Assembly: GCA_964427535.1 (NCBI GenBank)
Contig: CAYRVF010000103.1
Coordinates: 1 to 18,322 of the forward strand
DNA: 18,322 nucleotides
Reading direction: 5' to 3'
Origin: CAYRVF01 sp964427535
GTDB taxonomy: Bacteria > Chloroflexota > Ktedonobacteria > Ktedonobacterales > JADMIN01
In this document: piece by piece, positions 1-6,680 of the stretch
How positions within the stretch are numbered: the stretch's first letter is position 1
Layout: each line of letters opens with the position of its first letter
Program-made: the position numbers and the translations under genes
Notes under the pieces: model-generated
Database searches by the model: none
What the model was told of the DNA's origin: nothing
The model's input: only the letters and a program-made list of their open reading frames with translations

Positions 1-492
1 GAGCGCGACCGATTGGAGTCGAAGAAGATCTCGAAGACCAATGCCGTCACCAGCCAGCTCGACTACGACATCGGCGCCGACAACGTCCATATCGGCCCGA
101 GCGACTACGTGGCGTGGCTCTCTGACCGCAAGTGGGCCTACATCCGCCTGGAGGGCCGCACCTTCGGCGATGTGCCGTTGAACGTGGAGTTGAAGCTCGA
201 AGTGTGGGATTCGCCGAACTCGGCCGGCGTGGTGATCGACGCGCTGCGCTGCGCCAAGCTCGCGAAGGATGCCGGTTTCGGCGGCGCGCTGCTGGGTCCG
301 TCGGCGTACTTCATGAAGTCCCCGGCGATCCAGTACACCGACGAGCAGGCTCGCCTGATGGTCGAAGAGTTCATCCGCGAGTACGCCCAGCAGCCCGCGG
401 CTCCTGTGGCTTCCGTGACGCAGGCGACCAAGGCCAACGGCTACGCCAAGGCCGAGGCCGCCGCGGTGCGCGACCTGCCCACGGCTGAATAG
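1..492 (+). CDS. ino1: Inositol-3-phosphate synthase, C-terminal part (5' truncated)
   Basis: This is the C-terminal part of myo-inositol-1-phosphate synthase. The enzyme converts glucose-6-phosphate to inositol-3-phosphate with bound NAD and supplies inositol for phosphatidylinositol and inositol-derived thiols. The frame is open from base 1, and the TTG at 13 is an internal Leu, so the gene starts outside the window. Family signatures seen are SKKISKTNAV near the start, then DNVHIGPSDYVAWL, GRTFGDVPLNVELKLEVWDS and NSAGVVIDALRCAKLA. The last 30 or so residues (QQPAAPVASVTQATKANG and on) form an Ala-rich tail beyond the conserved domain. A strong hairpin follows the stop. Acyltransferases of the kind that acylate PI-glycolipids lie 2.7 kb downstream, which fits an inositol-lipid locus interrupted by two unrelated genes. 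Confidence 0.93.
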   Translation, partial: ERDRLESKKISKTNAVTSQLDYDIGADNVHIGPSDYVAWLSDRKWAYIRLEGRTFGDVPLNVELKLEVWDSPNSAGVVIDALRCAKLAKDAGFGGALLGPSAYFMKSPAIQYTDEQARLMVEEFIREYAQQPAAPVASVTQATKANGYAKAEAAAVRDLPTAE

Positions 493-523
493 CCCGCTCG
501 CGACGTATCGCTCATAGTGAAAC

Positions 524-581
524 CAAGCCCTCCATCGCACGGCTGATCCCGTCGCGATGGGGGGCTTGTGTGTGTGTGTGT
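524..581 (+). terminator. Hairpin terminator after ino1
   Basis: A 15-bp stem (524-538 with 554-568, one G-T wobble, 15-nt loop) is followed by a (TG)7 run at 567-580. It lies 32 bp after the ino1 stop and just beyond the stop of the convergent minus-strand gene, so it could end transcription from both sides. A GT tract instead of a pure T tract is unusual for intrinsic termination. Confidence 0.7.
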
Positions 582-603
582 AACCCGCTCTGGCCGGGCA
601 CAC

Positions 604-1029
604 CTACATGGCTGTGTAACCGGTCTCAGGATCGAGGAACATAGACTCACCTTCGAAGAACCAGGATGCCAAAGCAAATAGCCGCTCATATGCTTCGTCA
701 TAATAGTATTGTTCGGGCTCGGTCGTCTCCTTCCAAGCTGGATGCGTTGTCCAATCTCGAACATGGTAGCTCAGGTACCAGAACCCCTCTGCAAGCCAGC
801 GCGGAACAGGGGCGGTGTCTACTGGTATGTTGTCTGGAGACAGTGGCGCCTTGCGCGCTTTGTCCTCCGGAGTGTGCGAATACGCTTTGCAACACTCAAG
901 CATCGCTGCCGTCAGTTGAGAGAATGCCGCTTTATCCCATCTTAGATATGTACGCAGTTGGCTCATGAACGAGCCTTCGGTTGAGGTGAACTCGCGCTGA
1001 AGCACGTCGAGATAGTGCTCATCCGCCAT
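604..1029 (-). CDS. Hypothetical protein, 141 aa
   Basis: I do not recognise this protein. The ATG at 1029 was chosen because AGGAGG sits 7 nt upstream on the minus strand. Longer in-frame starts up to 1152 lack this site and give low-complexity sequence. The protein (MADEHYLDVLQREF and on) is soluble, acidic and aromatic-rich, with no signal peptide or membrane segment. Its C-terminal half is dense in Trp and Tyr (RWLAEGFWYLSYHVRDW, then EQYYYDEAYERLFALASWFF). Its codons are more AT-rich than those of the flanking genes, which hints at acquisition. It is divergent from the TPR gene at 1254 across a 224-bp spacer. Confidence 0.75.
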   Translation of the reverse strand: MADEHYLDVLQREFTSTEGSFMSQLRTYLRWDKAAFSQLTAAMLECCKAYSHTPEDKARKAPLSPDNIPVDTAPVPRWLAEGFWYLSYHVRDWTTHPAWKETTEPEQYYYDEAYERLFALASWFFEGESMFLDPETGYTAM

Positions 1030-1253
1030 ATACCAACCTCCTCTGCTCCGTCTCCCGACAGGTTTCCGTATGCCATTCTGACTGACCATTGCTCTTATGG
1101 TACCTGGCTGCCATAGCCGCGCTGACGCGAGTCCGTGTGTCAAACTGACCAACCAGTGTTAGAGTAATGCGGGGCACCGGTCCGCTGGTCATGCAAAACG
1201 ACGCTGGTGCGATGCCAAAGACCAAAATACGATTTAGGGAGAAGTGTACTCAT

Positions 1254-2927
1254 ATGGAGGCCGCGGAGCTAATTGCCGAGGGGATTGCACTGGCCAAGCA
1301 GGGTGACCATGAAGAAGCGCGCAGGCGCTTCGAGCAAGCCGTCCAGTTCACACCCAGCTCAGCCGACGCCTGGGAGCATCTCGGAAACGCGCTGATGGCG
1401 CTGAGACGCTCCGAAGAGGCACTCGTCGCCTTCGACCGAGCACTCGCGCTCGACTCCGCGCGCACCGCCGTACTTGCGCAAAGGGCCTGGGCGCTTATGG
1501 TACTCGGGCGCAACGCGGAAGGGCTATCCGACTGCGAAAAGGCGCTCAGGCAGTCGCCAGACGATGCCGAGGTGTGGGATGTGCGCTCGTTGCTCCTCTT
1601 GGGGCTTCAGCGGTACGAGGAAGCGGTTCGCTCCAGCGATGAAGCCGTGGCCCGTAACCCCGAGGCGACGCGCTTCTGGGCGAATCGCATGACGATCTTC
1701 CGGGTCTGGAATCGCCCAGAGCAGGCCTTGGAGGCTTGCGAGCGCGCGCTGACACTAGACTCCATGAACAGCGAGTTCTGGATTGTCAAAGGCAATCTGC
1801 TCAACCAGTTGCAGCGATATCAGGAGGCAGAAGCAGCCTTTGATGAAGGCCTCACTCGTGAGACGACCGACGCGCGTGGGTTCTTCCAGCGTGGAGTCGC
1901 GCGTCATGCCTCAGGCAAACCAGAGCCGGCGCTCAAAGACTTCCAAAGCGCGGCAGAGCTTGGATTAGCGAACGTGGGCGTGTGGGTGTTCACAGCGCAA
2001 GTCTTGCAGCAGCTGGATCGAACCGAGGAAGCGCTTCGTTACTATGATATGGCGTTGGCTGAGGACAACAGTTCCTGGCTCGCTTGGATGCAGCGTGGCG
2101 TGGCTGCGGCGAGTGTTGCCCACTTCGATGAAGCTGTGGCGAACACCACGCGGGCGACTGAGTTAGTTCCGAACAACGGCGATGTCTGGTTTCACCATGC
2201 GACCGTCCTGGAAGCGGCGGGGCGGTTCTCGGATGCGGCGGCAGCCTTCGATAGAGCGCTCACGCTCGATCCTCAACACCAGGCGGCGCGCGCTCGACGC
2301 CAGCAGGTTCCATTTCAGTGTGCTGACCAGATCACGCAGATTGATCGCTGGCTTGCTAGTCACCCACACGATTTTGACAGCTGGTGGAGTCGAGGTGACA
2401 TCTTTTGCGACATTGGCCGATTCGATCTGGCCCTGCCATGCTTAGCTCGTGCGCTCACCCTGGCCCCAGAAGTGGAAAGTCTCTGGAATCAGCGTGGCTG
2501 GTGTCTCAACATGATCGGCGACTACCAGGCTGCCATTGCGGTATTGCGTCGCGGGAGCGAACTAGGAGGCAAGAACCCCAACATCTGGGGCAACATGTCG
2601 CATGCGTACAATCAGTTGGGAGACTTTGAGAATAGCCGCACGTGCGCGGAGCGCGCGCTTCAAGGTGATCCCAACCACCCGCAATCGCTCTCAAATCTGG
2701 GGATGGCGCTGCTCAATTTGAACTGTCCAGCGGAGGCCCTTGACTACTTTGATCGTGTGCTCGCTATCCAGCCCAGTGCGCTTCGCTGGTCGAACAAAGC
2801 CCTCGCCCTCATGCGTCTCGACCGCGGCACGGAAGCGCTGAGCTGCGTTGATCAGGCGCTGGCGCTGACTCCTCACGACCCAGATCTCCAGCAAATGAAG
2901 GCATCCATAGTCGCCCAATTTGGATAA
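1254..2927 (+). CDS. Tetratricopeptide (TPR) repeat protein, 557 aa
   Basis: This protein consists almost entirely of TPR units of about 34 residues. The typical W-LG/G-Y-A-F-P pattern recurs, for example DAWEHLGNALMALRRSEEAL, then FDRALALD and FDRALTLDPQHQAA. I count about 15 units, with one irregular stretch near residues 375-400 (QVPFQCADQITQIDRW). There is no signal peptide, TM segment or added catalytic domain. TPR solenoids bind protein partners, so it is probably a cytoplasmic scaffold. The ATG at 1254 is preferred because the TPR starts there and AGGGAG lies about 11 nt upstream. An in-frame extension back to 1167 would add 29 residues of no clear character. The gene stands alone on its strand and a repeat copy follows it. 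Confidence 0.85.
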   Translation: MEAAELIAEGIALAKQGDHEEARRRFEQAVQFTPSSADAWEHLGNALMALRRSEEALVAFDRALALDSARTAVLAQRAWALMVLGRNAEGLSDCEKALRQSPDDAEVWDVRSLLLLGLQRYEEAVRSSDEAVARNPEATRFWANRMTIFRVWNRPEQALEACERALTLDSMNSEFWIVKGNLLNQLQRYQEAEAAFDEGLTRETTDARGFFQRGVARHASGKPEPALKDFQSAAELGLANVGVWVFTAQVLQQLDRTEEALRYYDMALAEDNSSWLAWMQRGVAAASVAHFDEAVANTTRATELVPNNGDVWFHHATVLEAAGRFSDAAAAFDRALTLDPQHQAARARRQQVPFQCADQITQIDRWLASHPHDFDSWWSRGDIFCDIGRFDLALPCLARALTLAPEVESLWNQRGWCLNMIGDYQAAIAVLRRGSELGGKNPNIWGNMSHAYNQLGDFENSRTCAERALQGDPNHPQSLSNLGMALLNLNCPAEALDYFDRVLAIQPSALRWSNKALALMRLDRGTEALSCVDQALALTPHDPDLQQMKASIVAQFG

Positions 2928-3019
2928 CGCCGACCATTTGGACTAACGACCAAGACGTTATCTCATTGGCTTCCTAGCTCGCGGGAGCTCAACGCTCACC
3001 ATCTGCCACGAACCCTCCC

Positions 3020-3063
3020 CTCAGTGCCCCTCCCCTCTAAGGGGAGGGGGTAGGGAGAGAGGT
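3020..3063 (-). repeat. Dispersed palindromic repeat, copy 1
   Basis: The core is a perfect 10-bp inverted repeat, CCCCTCCCCT (3027-3036) and AGGGGAGGGG (3040-3049), around a 3-nt loop. The asymmetric flank (GGTAGGGAGAGAGGT) places it in minus orientation relative to copies 3 and 5. It lies in the spacer between the TPR gene and the first acyltransferase. Confidence 0.75.
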
Positions 3064-3064
3064 C

Positions 3065-3083
3065 CGCCTGGCTTTGCCAGGCG
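3065..3083. terminator. Short perfect hairpin after the TPR gene
   Basis: CGCCTGGC and GCCAGGCG (8 bp, TTT loop) directly follow repeat copy 1. The hairpin could terminate the TPR transcript or be part of the repeat element. There is no T tract, so the terminator call is tentative. Confidence 0.4.
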
Positions 3084-3168
3084 TAGTACACTGAGAGGGG
3101 CCGTCAGCCTCTGTGCTCGGCTCGTCCTCACTGTCGCAAGAATTTCTCTCCGCCAAGGAGTATCTGTA

Positions 3169-4128
3169 GTGGTGTACTGGTTGTCACGCGCCGCGAGCTG
3201 GCTGGCCGGGCGTGTGCCGAGGCCGTGGCGCCTCCGCATCGCGGGTCCGCTGACCGTGCTGATCTACTATTTCTGGGTGTCGAAGCGGCGTGTCACCATC
3301 GCCAACATGGCAACCATCCTCGGCACCTCTGAACGTGACCCGCGCGCCCGCCAGCTCGCTCGCGACTCGTGGCTGAAGTATGGGCGCTACGTCTCCGATT
3401 TCTTTTACCTGCCCAACGCCACCCGCGACGAGCTGCTTGCCCGTATGCACGACGTGACGCCGCCCCCCGGCGCGTTCGCGCTCATCGATGAAGGACTCGC
3501 CCGCGGCAAGGGCGTCATTCTCGTCTCGGCGCACTTCGGCGCCTGGGATGTCGCGGGAGTGATGGTCGCGAGCCATGTGCCCATCCATCTCATCGTCGAG
3601 CCCTTTGACGACCCACGCATGGATAAGCTCGTGCAGGAGCAGCGTGGTGGCCTCGGCATGGGCATCATCCCGCTGGACAAGATGCGCCAGTTGTTCCGCG
3701 TGCTGCAGCAGAACGGCGTCATCGCCGTCGCCATCGACCGCCCCGTCGGACCGAGCGAGGGCGTGCCGGTCACGTTCTTCGGCAAGCGCTGCTACGTGCC
3801 CGGCGGCATCGCGCAGATCGCGCTAAAGACCGGCGCGGCCATCCTCCCCGGCTACGCGCGCTATGACGACAAGTACTCCGAGACGTACTACGTCGGCGCA
3901 ATGCCGCTGATCATCCCGGAGTCTACCGGCGACCGTGAGGCGGATGTGATCCGGCTGACGCAGCGGATGTACGACGCGCTGGAAGCGGTGATGCGCGAGT
4001 ACCCGGACCAGTGGGCGATGTTCCGCCGCTTCTGGCCCAAAGACGACAAGCCGCCCGCTCCCGTTCCCGCTGCTGTGGCTGATGCCCTTCCGGCGAGCGC
4101 CGACACCAGGAGCGAGGCTCGTGGCTAA
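3169..4128 (+). CDS. LpxL/HtrB-family lysophospholipid acyltransferase (first of pair)
   Basis: This 319-aa acyltransferase belongs to the family that includes LpxL/HtrB and the mycobacterial PIM acyltransferase PatA. It transfers a fatty acyl chain to a glycolipid acceptor at the inner face of the membrane. The catalytic HX4D motif is HFGAWD (His122, Asp127), preceded by GKGVILVSA. The later blocks AIDRPVGPSEGVPVTFFGK and QWAMFRRFWP are also typical. A hydrophobic N-terminal segment (about residues 23-37) could anchor it. The start is GTG at 3169, with AAGGAG 8 nt upstream; the next codon is also GTG. The stop overlaps the start of the next acyltransferase by 8 bp, so the two are translationally coupled. 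The acceptor is unknown. An inositol glycolipid is my inference from ino1 nearby. Confidence 0.9.
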   Translation: MVYWLSRAASWLAGRVPRPWRLRIAGPLTVLIYYFWVSKRRVTIANMATILGTSERDPRARQLARDSWLKYGRYVSDFFYLPNATRDELLARMHDVTPPPGAFALIDEGLARGKGVILVSAHFGAWDVAGVMVASHVPIHLIVEPFDDPRMDKLVQEQRGGLGMGIIPLDKMRQLFRVLQQNGVIAVAIDRPVGPSEGVPVTFFGKRCYVPGGIAQIALKTGAAILPGYARYDDKYSETYYVGAMPLIIPESTGDREADVIRLTQRMYDALEAVMREYPDQWAMFRRFWPKDDKPPAPVPAAVADALPASADTRSEARG

Positions 4129-5098
4129 GTTCTGGCTCTTCCGCGTGGCGGCCGCTGTGCTGCCGGTGCTGCCGATGTGGTTGCTCACGCCGCTCTTTCG
4201 GTTGGCGTCGCTTGTTGCATGGGTCTTCGCCGGGACGACCCGCCGCCGAGTGCGCGCGAACCTCGCGCACGTGCCCGCCCTCGCCGATTCCCCCGCGCGT
4301 CTGCGACGGGCGACGCGCGGCGTTTTCGCCCATACCTTCCTCAACTACCTGGACTTCTTTCGCGGGCGCACGCTCTCAGACGCTGAGGTGGCCGCGAACT
4401 GGCAGATCGACGGGCTGGACCTCTTCGATGAGATGATGGCGCGTGGCAAAGGACTGATCGTCATGGGCGCGCACTACGGCAACTTCGAGCGCGGCTCCTC
4501 GCGCCTGGGTGCCCTGGGCTACGACGTCTACACACCCGCCGAGCACCTGAAACCCGAGCGCCTGTACGAGATCTTCTGCGACATCCGCCAGCACCACCGC
4601 ATGCATCTGCTGGATGCCGACAAACGCGAGACGCTGCGCACGATGCTGGATGCCCTGAAGCGCAACGAGATCGTGATGGTGCTCAGCGACCGCTACGTCG
4701 TCGGCGGCAGCGAGGAGGTCAGTCTCTTCGGCGCGCCCGCGAGAATGCCGACCGCCGCGCCGAGCATCGCCGCACGCACCGGCGCGCCGACCGTCGCGAT
4801 CTTCTCGTGGCGCGACAGGGGCGGCATCCCGCGCGCGACGTTCATCCCGCTGGATGACGAGATGGTGACGTGGGCGCGCACGCACCGCACCTCGGCCTGG
4901 GTGCTGGCCGACGATGGCCGCGCCGTGTCCACCGAAGTCGCCGCCGTCGCGACGAAAGAGACGACGGCCCAGGTGGCGCAGCGTATCCTCCGGCGTTTCG
5001 CGACCGCCGTCGAGCGAATGGTGAGCGAGCATCCCGACCAGTGGGTCTCCGCCATGTCGCCCATCTGGGACGATGATGTGGCAGCGACCCGCGACTGA
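4121..5098 (+). CDS. LpxL/HtrB-family lysophospholipid acyltransferase (second of pair)
   Basis: This is a 325-aa second member of the same family, diverged from its neighbour. The catalytic motif is HX4E (HYGNFE, His118 and Glu123) rather than HX4D. It is followed by the family blocks VLSDRYVVGGSEEVSLFG and EHPDQWVSAMSPIW. A hydrophobic N-terminal stretch covers about residues 5-38. I chose GTG at 4121 because AGGAG lies 8 nt upstream and it overlaps the upstream stop within GTGGCTAA, a common coupling arrangement. The in-frame ATG at 4082 would add 13 residues inside the upstream gene without a good ribosome site. The two enzymes probably acylate two positions of one lipid, or one lipid in sequence. 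The gene is convergent with the TMEM175-like gene 34 bp away. Confidence 0.9.
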   Translation: MAKFWLFRVAAAVLPVLPMWLLTPLFRLASLVAWVFAGTTRRRVRANLAHVPALADSPARLRRATRGVFAHTFLNYLDFFRGRTLSDAEVAANWQIDGLDLFDEMMARGKGLIVMGAHYGNFERGSSRLGALGYDVYTPAEHLKPERLYEIFCDIRQHHRMHLLDADKRETLRTMLDALKRNEIVMVLSDRYVVGGSEEVSLFGAPARMPTAAPSIAARTGAPTVAIFSWRDRGGIPRATFIPLDDEMVTWARTHRTSAWVLADDGRAVSTEVAAVATKETTAQVAQRILRRFATAVERMVSEHPDQWVSAMSPIWDDDVAATRD

Positions 5099-5132
5099 CG
5101 TGCGAGGTGGCTTCCCTCGCGCGCTGGCTGGC

Positions 5133-5825
5133 TCATGCGCCTCTCTTTTCGTCGCGCACACGTGCCTCATAGACCGCCTCGTCCTCATCTGGAGGTGAGT
5201 AGGTCAGCCGGCCGGTGAAGAGGAAGAAGATCGCAAGCGCGGCGTTCAGCGCCACTGATACCCATGCGCTGAAGAATGCCGCCACGAACGCCACTCCGTA
5301 GAGCAGTGGGCCAAAGAAATACTGCCGTGAGATGGTGTCGAGCACCTGCTGGTCGATGCGGGATGGGATGAGACGATGCCCGTCCACGGCGCGATGCCAG
5401 ACGAGATTGAAGAACATCGAGGTGACGACGAGCGTGGCGCTATAGAACCCGGCGGCGAACTGTGCGTCTGGCGTCGCGATGAAGTTGGCGACCAGCGCCG
5501 TCGGAACGTTCACGAACGTCACGGACATGAGCAAGAGTCCGTTCGCCACGACGAAGAGACGGTCGATACGCCGCACAAACTGAAAGATGCTGTGGTGGTT
5601 GATCCACATCACGAGGATCGTGATGAAGCTGATGACATAGGTGGCGATCTCGCTGCCGTGTGTGACGATATAGTGGCTCAGCGTTTGGGGCGGATTCTGC
5701 AGCGAGTCGATCGTCGGAATGCTGATCGTCAACACAAGCAGAGTGATCGCGATGGAGAACACGCCGTCGCTGAACGCCTCCACGCGTCCGGTCTCTTTGC
5801 GCTCTTCGGCGCTGTTCTGCCGCAT
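5133..5825 (-). CDS. TMEM175-family (DUF1211) potassium channel-like membrane protein
   Basis: This 230-aa protein resembles bacterial TMEM175 channels, which conduct potassium as multimers of six-TM subunits. The signature RxxxFSD (Arg14, FSD at 18-20) opens TM1 (GVFSIAITLLVLTISIP). The conserved MWINHH block (about 73-78) follows in the second hydrophobic segment, and further hydrophobic segments lie at about 93-112, 127-143, 171-187 and 187-205. The tail is charged (SPPDEDEAVYEARVRDEKRGA). Upstream is only a weak AGG about 7 nt before ATG. The gene may share a transcript with the DinB-fold gene upstream on the same strand (133-bp gap). The family call is firm; ion selectivity is not shown by the sequence. 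Confidence 0.88.
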   Translation of the reverse strand: MRQNSAEERKETGRVEAFSDGVFSIAITLLVLTISIPTIDSLQNPPQTLSHYIVTHGSEIATYVISFITILVMWINHHSIFQFVRRIDRLFVVANGLLLMSVTFVNVPTALVANFIATPDAQFAAGFYSATLVVTSMFFNLVWHRAVDGHRLIPSRIDQQVLDTISRQYFFGPLLYGVAFVAAFFSAWVSVALNAALAIFFLFTGRLTYSPPDEDEAVYEARVRDEKRGA

Positions 5826-5958
5826 GGGTAACCTGTCTCGCTTTCTCGCGCACGCCGCGCTGGCGCAGCCGATTCACGACTACTCAGAGCATAGGCGCTG
5901 GTTGAGCGAGAGGCCCTAGCCAGCTCGCAGTCTTTCTGCGCGAGAAGCGAGACCTCGG

Positions 5959-6435
5959 CTACAGGTCAGGCGTTGGCACGCCATGCATGCCGAGCGTGAG
6001 GAACAGCTCACCACCATGATGCAGGTCGTGCTCGATCACGTGCCAGATCACCCACTGGCGCGTAAAGGTCTCGCCGTCATCCGTGAAGGTCGCGTCGAGG
6101 TCGTCCGCGGTCCAGCGGGCGAGGCAATCGGCGACGAGCTGCCACGAAGCGTCGAGCCCCACAATCAGTTCCGCCGCGTCGCGAGTAGGCTGCCCCGGCC
6201 GGTCCCAGGAGCCGAACTGCTCTACATCGGCTCCCCCCTCGCCAAGGTCCAGGTGGAACCAGCGCACGCGGCAGGCGAGAATGTGCGCCGCAAGCTCGCG
6301 AACCGTCCGTAGCGACGGCGCCGCCCGGTAGTCGAGCTGCTCCGCCGTGAGTGGGGCGATGGCGTCGCGCAGATACCCCTGGTAGACGTCCCAGCCTCGG
6401 TAAAAGTCAGTCAGTGGCCGGCGTGTATCGGTCAC
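5959..6435 (-). CDS. DinB-fold metal-binding protein
   Basis: This 158-aa protein has the four-helix DinB/YfiT architecture. A first metal His lies in RELAAHILACR (His51) and a C-terminal pair lies in WHVIEHDLHHGGE (His136, His140). Members include thiol transferases that use bacillithiol, mycothiol or glutathione, and many are uncharacterised. The substrate here is unknown. GTG at 6435 is preferred because AGGAG lies 7 nt upstream on the minus strand. An ATG at 6510 would add 25 residues (MTDGASGRAYARVYAFDHEHE and on) without a comparable site. The gene is divergent from the Nudix gene across 245 bp. Confidence 0.85.
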   Translation of the reverse strand: MTDTRRPLTDFYRGWDVYQGYLRDAIAPLTAEQLDYRAAPSLRTVRELAAHILACRVRWFHLDLGEGGADVEQFGSWDRPGQPTRDAAELIVGLDASWQLVADCLARWTADDLDATFTDDGETFTRQWVIWHVIEHDLHHGGELFLTLGMHGVPTPDL

Positions 6436-6466
6436 GGTGTCTCTCCTCTCGTGCTCGTGGTCGAAG

Positions 6467-6486
6467 GCATATACCCGCGCGTATGC
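6467..6486. promoter_or_regulatory. Inverted repeat upstream of the DinB-fold gene
   Basis: GCATA (6467-6471) and TATGC (6482-6486) are separated by 10 nt, 32 bp before the preferred GTG start. They overlap a weak minus-strand -10-like TATATG. This may be an operator. The arms are short, so chance is possible. Confidence 0.25.
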
Positions 6487-6597
6487 TCGTCCGCTGGCTC
6501 CATCCGTCATTACCTCTCGGTCTGACGGAAACCGGGTTCCAGTGTATCACCGGGCGGCGTCTCGGCACGCGCTCATCTGTGCGGAATGATGTCCCAC

Positions 6598-6626
6598 TTT
6601 CCCTCGTCCGGCAAACATGCTATATT
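6598..6626 (+). promoter_or_regulatory. Candidate promoter of the Nudix/4TM cluster
   Basis: TTTCCC (6598-6603), 17-nt spacing, then TATATT (6621-6626). The -10 matches consensus at 5 of 6 positions and the -35 is poor (3 of 6). It lies 54 bp before the Nudix start and is the only good -10 in this spacer. Transcription through the whole 6681-9675 unit from here is inferred from the short gaps between the genes. Confidence 0.4.
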
Positions 6627-6680
6627 CGCGTCGGCTGCTCGCAGTCGGGTCGCTTGCGTAAAAGACGGGAGGAGCGCGGG

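Noticed and set aside
567..581. (TG)7 tract as a phase-variable simple repeat
   Set aside because: It lies outside any coding frame and after a hairpin stem, so it is better read as the tail of a terminator.
6351..6680. N-terminal extension of the Nudix frame back to 6351
   Set aside because: It is antisense to the DinB-fold gene, contains the candidate promoter, and a good ribosome site marks 6681 as the start.
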